NCBI GenBank assembly: GCA_905250115.1
Contig: CAJNOI010000001.1
Coordinates: forward strand, 1,428,977 to 1,492,976
Source of the DNA: Adineta steineri
Taxonomy: Eukaryota; Rotifera; Eurotatoria; Adinetida; Adinetidae
DNA length: 64,000 nucleotides
Reading direction: 5' to 3'
Made by a program: the position numbers and the translations under genes. The notes under the pieces were generated by a model. The model saw nothing but the letters and a program-made list of their open reading frames with translations, ran no database searches and was not told the DNA's origin. Positions 61,201 through 64,000 of this stretch are shown one piece after another (positions within the stretch are counted from its first letter, which is position 1; every line of letters begins with the position of its first letter).

Positions 61201-63936
61201 ACCAAAAGAAAGACCATTCATAGTTGAACTATCTAATGACGTTGCATTTAATGTAGGTGTTACTAAATGAAAGAATAAATTTGTAATTAAATATCTAATT
61301 ATATATATATATATATTACATTGTTTTCGATATGCAGCTGACACATTAATCGATGTATTGGAATTAAACATATCAGAATCTTTATTTAATGGTTGATCAC
61401 GACGAGGTGAATTTGTTTCATCTAGAGAAATATGAAGAATAAAAAAAGAATGATTAAATAAAAATTTCATTTTACCAGTAAGTATTTTTCCAGTTAATCG
61501 TTGAATTATATGTCGAACTGTTTCGGGTAATTCATGTGGATTTGTTACTGGTTCAATAAAATTTGATGGTATTAAACCATATCGTCCTTCTAAATTTCTT
61601 CCATCAAAAAATCCATCCTAAAATAAAGAAACATTTATATTTAATTTTTATTTTTCATTTATTATTTATATGAATAAATATTTTATTACTTCATCAACTT
61701 CACCATAAATAAGATAATAGTCTCCAATATTTAATGGTAATTCAACTTCTGGATGATCATTTGGAGAAAATTGTAATGGTTCATAAGAATATTTTGCTAT
61801 AACTATTAGAGCTGTTTGATTATTTGGATAGGATTTAGTTTTTATTTCTTGATTTTCAGTTTGATGTATTGATTGACTACCCGTTGATTTAACTAATGGT
61901 CGTTGTTGAATGGATGGAGGTGGTAGTGTTGGTAGTTGTGGCGCTTGCAATAATGGTATTGAAGAAATAGTGTCATCCGTTGGTGACGTTTGAGAATCAA
62001 CCATCATTGGCATAGGCCAATGATGCGGTGATGGTAATGGGCTAGAAGAATTATTTGAAAGCATTACTCCACTTGATTGTGGCAATATTCTATCACGTCG
62101 TGCTTTTAATGATTCAAATTCTAGAAGAATTTCTTCATGTTTCAATGATTGCAATTCAGTTTTACGCTCAAGATCATGAATTTTATCCTAAAGATATAAT
62201 AAAAAAAAACACAAGATTATATATTAACATAAAATAATATGAATACTTCAAGTAAATGAATTGTATCTTGATGTTCTCGTTTTGTTATATCATGCATCTA
62301 GAAGAAAAAAAATGAAGAGAAAATATTTCTTTTCTTGTTTTTTTCATTTTTCGATATAAAACTAACTCTTTGAAATTGTTCGAAATCATCTTGTTTTCGT
62401 TTTAATTCTAATTTATTAACTTCATGTTCAACAGTTAACGTTTTTTGTAAATCATGTGTATCATGTAAAGATTTAATTAATGATTCTAATTCATGCACTT
62501 TAGTTATTAATTGTTCATTTTCATGTTGTTTTATATCACATTCATTAGATTTTGTTGAAATATTTGAACGAAATCGATCACATTCTTCATTTAACTATTC
62601 AATTGAGAGAAAAAGAAAATGTGAATCAATCGTTATTTAATGATTTTTATTAGTTATTTTTTTCACGACCTATTATGCATTTTTATGAATACATAAAGTC
62701 ATCACTAACCCGTTCATTAGTATTTGTTGCATTGCTAATTTCTGTGCGCATTTGCGTGTTTAGCATTGAGGCACTCTCAAGTTCTTTGATCTAGAGGGTA
62801 AAGAAAATGTATCTTGAGAATAGAAATAAGAGAAACAGAGACAAAAAGCAAAATGAGGAAGAAAAAAGATGAATGGTGTAGTGCAAGTACTTACAAGCCG
62901 AGAATTTTCTTTGTTCAGATTTGCTAGTGCCATTCCATGATCGTCGGATTTTTTCTGCTGTTGACGTTAGAAGAAAGAGAAAAAAAAAAGAATAGAATAG
63001 GATGAAAAAAAAAAAGAAAGGAAAAAAGAGGATGGTTTTCTACATCATGCAATCATGAACAGGTCGGTCTCCTTCGCGCCACTAAGAACGAATAAGGCGG
63101 GCAACCAACCAAACAAGCTAGTTCTCTCAATTCCAGATATATGATCCTTATTTCTTTCTCCTGTCTATCTCACCCTTATTTTCCACGCCTTTAGCACTTT
63201 TCTTCTTTTGAATATTATATGTATTTATGGTGTACACAGGACTTACGCTGAGTTGAATTTCCGCTTGTAATCGCTCAACAGTTGTCTGTAAATCTTGACA
63301 ACGATCTTGTACAGCTTGCATTGTTAAAAGATCATTTTCTAGTTGTGTTTTTCTTAAATCAATTGCTTGAAATGTTTCTCGTTCTTCATTATATTTTTGT
63401 TTTAATGATTGTAAATCACGATTTTCTATTTGAAGATATTTTATTTCATCTAAACGTTTTTTAAGTATAGTTTCATGAGTTTCTTTCATTTGATCTTTTT
63501 CTTCATGTAATAATTCATTAGCTGTACGTAATTGTTCATTATCTAAACGAAATTTTATATTTTCATCATTCAGATGTTTTATATCATTTTCATAACTAAG
63601 TTGATTTTGTAGATATTTTTCTTTTAATTCAGTATAATTTTGTTTTATTTCATTATATTGATTTAATGATTCATCAAATTGACGACGTAAATCCGCTTGT
63701 TCAACTAAACGTGTACGATCTCGTGTTTCAAGTTGTGTTAAACGTGTTAATTCATTAAGTAAATGTTCATTTTGACTTTTTAATTGTTCATTTTCACGTA
63801 TACAATATTCAGAAGATGACTTGTCATTTTTATATATTGTTTGTAATTCATTAAAACGTTCTTCAACATCTGTTAGATGTCTGTACTCATTTTGAAGATG
63901 TTTATATGCCTCTTGAAGCTCAGCATATTGTTGAAG
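58203..63936 (-). CDS. RIMBP-like: RIM-binding protein (RIMBP), 5' end beyond the window
   Basis: Exons: 63936-63247, 62957-62895, 62790-62710, 62594-62367, 62297-62247, 62187-61690, 61617-61476, 61421-61320, 61262-61194, 61130-60567, 60508-60347, 60296-60169, 60112-59894, 59842-59030, 58975-58807, 58755-58373, 58304-58288, 58221-58203; 1465 residues here. RIM-BPs link RIM to Cav channels at presynaptic active zones. Order seen: about 400 residues of coiled coil; SH3-I (VIAKYSYEPLQFSPND ... YGLIPSNFIEPV); three FN3 modules (PCPTNLRVEKYLTNSVLIAW; SDLRIDRINQTSAVVSW; PPKRVQVIAGPQANTLLISW); a Ser/Thr/Pro linker; SH3-II (RLFIALFDYDPNAMSP, GFVPSNMV); SH3-III (KKMIAMFDYNPTETSP, GLVPSNFLKEV). A 17-nt microexon and a 19-nt last exon supply the end, KTSYRRGPHQV. 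The right edge 63937-64000 is intron. Confidence 0.93.
58288..58304 (-). other. 17-nt microexon of the RIM-binding protein gene
   Basis: Flanked by TTTGTATAG and GTAAGG on the minus strand. Joining exon 58373 (phase 0), these 17 nt and the 19-nt final exon restores an open frame ending GPHQV. Skipping it would give a different, TGG-starting and less protein-like tail. Confidence 0.7.
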
Positions 63937-64000
63937 CTATAAAAAGAAGAAATATAGTTTTCCTAGCTTGTCTAATGTCTTGTCTCGTTAATGAAAAAAA

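Overview
The window is eukaryotic nuclear DNA: AT-rich, with long spacers and genes cut into exons by mostly 50-80 nt GT-AG introns. It carries animal genes (RIM-binding protein, ZnT, profilin, importin-7, METTL16). The tiny introns, poly-Q and poly-D tracts, codon bias and gene set fit a rotifer, most likely a bdelloid. That placement is inference; no rRNA or mitochondrial marker is present. All exon joins were built by hand from splice signals and reading phase, and every multi-exon model below sums to a whole number of codons.

Left part (1-20 kb): the 3' end of a + strand gene (1-135); a small four-cysteine protein (1950-2360); a tentative three-exon membrane microprotein (3308-3794) beside a fold-back island; a 12-exon Q-rich protein on the minus strand with a JHY-like motif (5195-11363); a ZnT1-like zinc transporter (11859-13990); and a QRICH1/KIAA1958-like protein with a domain derived from a Crypton recombinase (17431-19514).

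Middle (20-41 kb), nearly all on the minus strand: an unrecognised 438-residue basic/Ser-rich protein; a very large membrane protein (23906-30900) with multi-pass N-terminus, a ladder of acidic phase-0 exons still being duplicated, a further TM segment, an SMP-like region and a C2 domain, plus an internal alternative first exon giving a compact TM-SMP-C2 form; METTL16; mitochondrial 3-ketoacyl-CoA thiolase (ACAA2); a small Cys-rich protein; and S-adenosylmethionine synthetase (MAT). METTL16 and MAT belong to the same SAM-homeostasis circuit in other animals and lie 4 kb apart here.

Right part (41-64 kb): ARL1 GTPase, a small Tyr/Asn-rich protein, a MITE-like inverted-repeat element (about 45834-46024), profilin, importin-7/8 divergently transcribed from profilin, an unrecognised 385-residue protein, and most of a RIM-binding protein (coiled coil, SH3, three FN3, two SH3) running off the right edge, with a 17-nt microexon next to its C-terminus.

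No CRISPR array, tRNA, rRNA or autonomous transposon was found. The most unusual object is the 23906-30900 gene: a lipid-transfer/tether-like protein with visible recent exon duplication and two alternative N-terminal modules.
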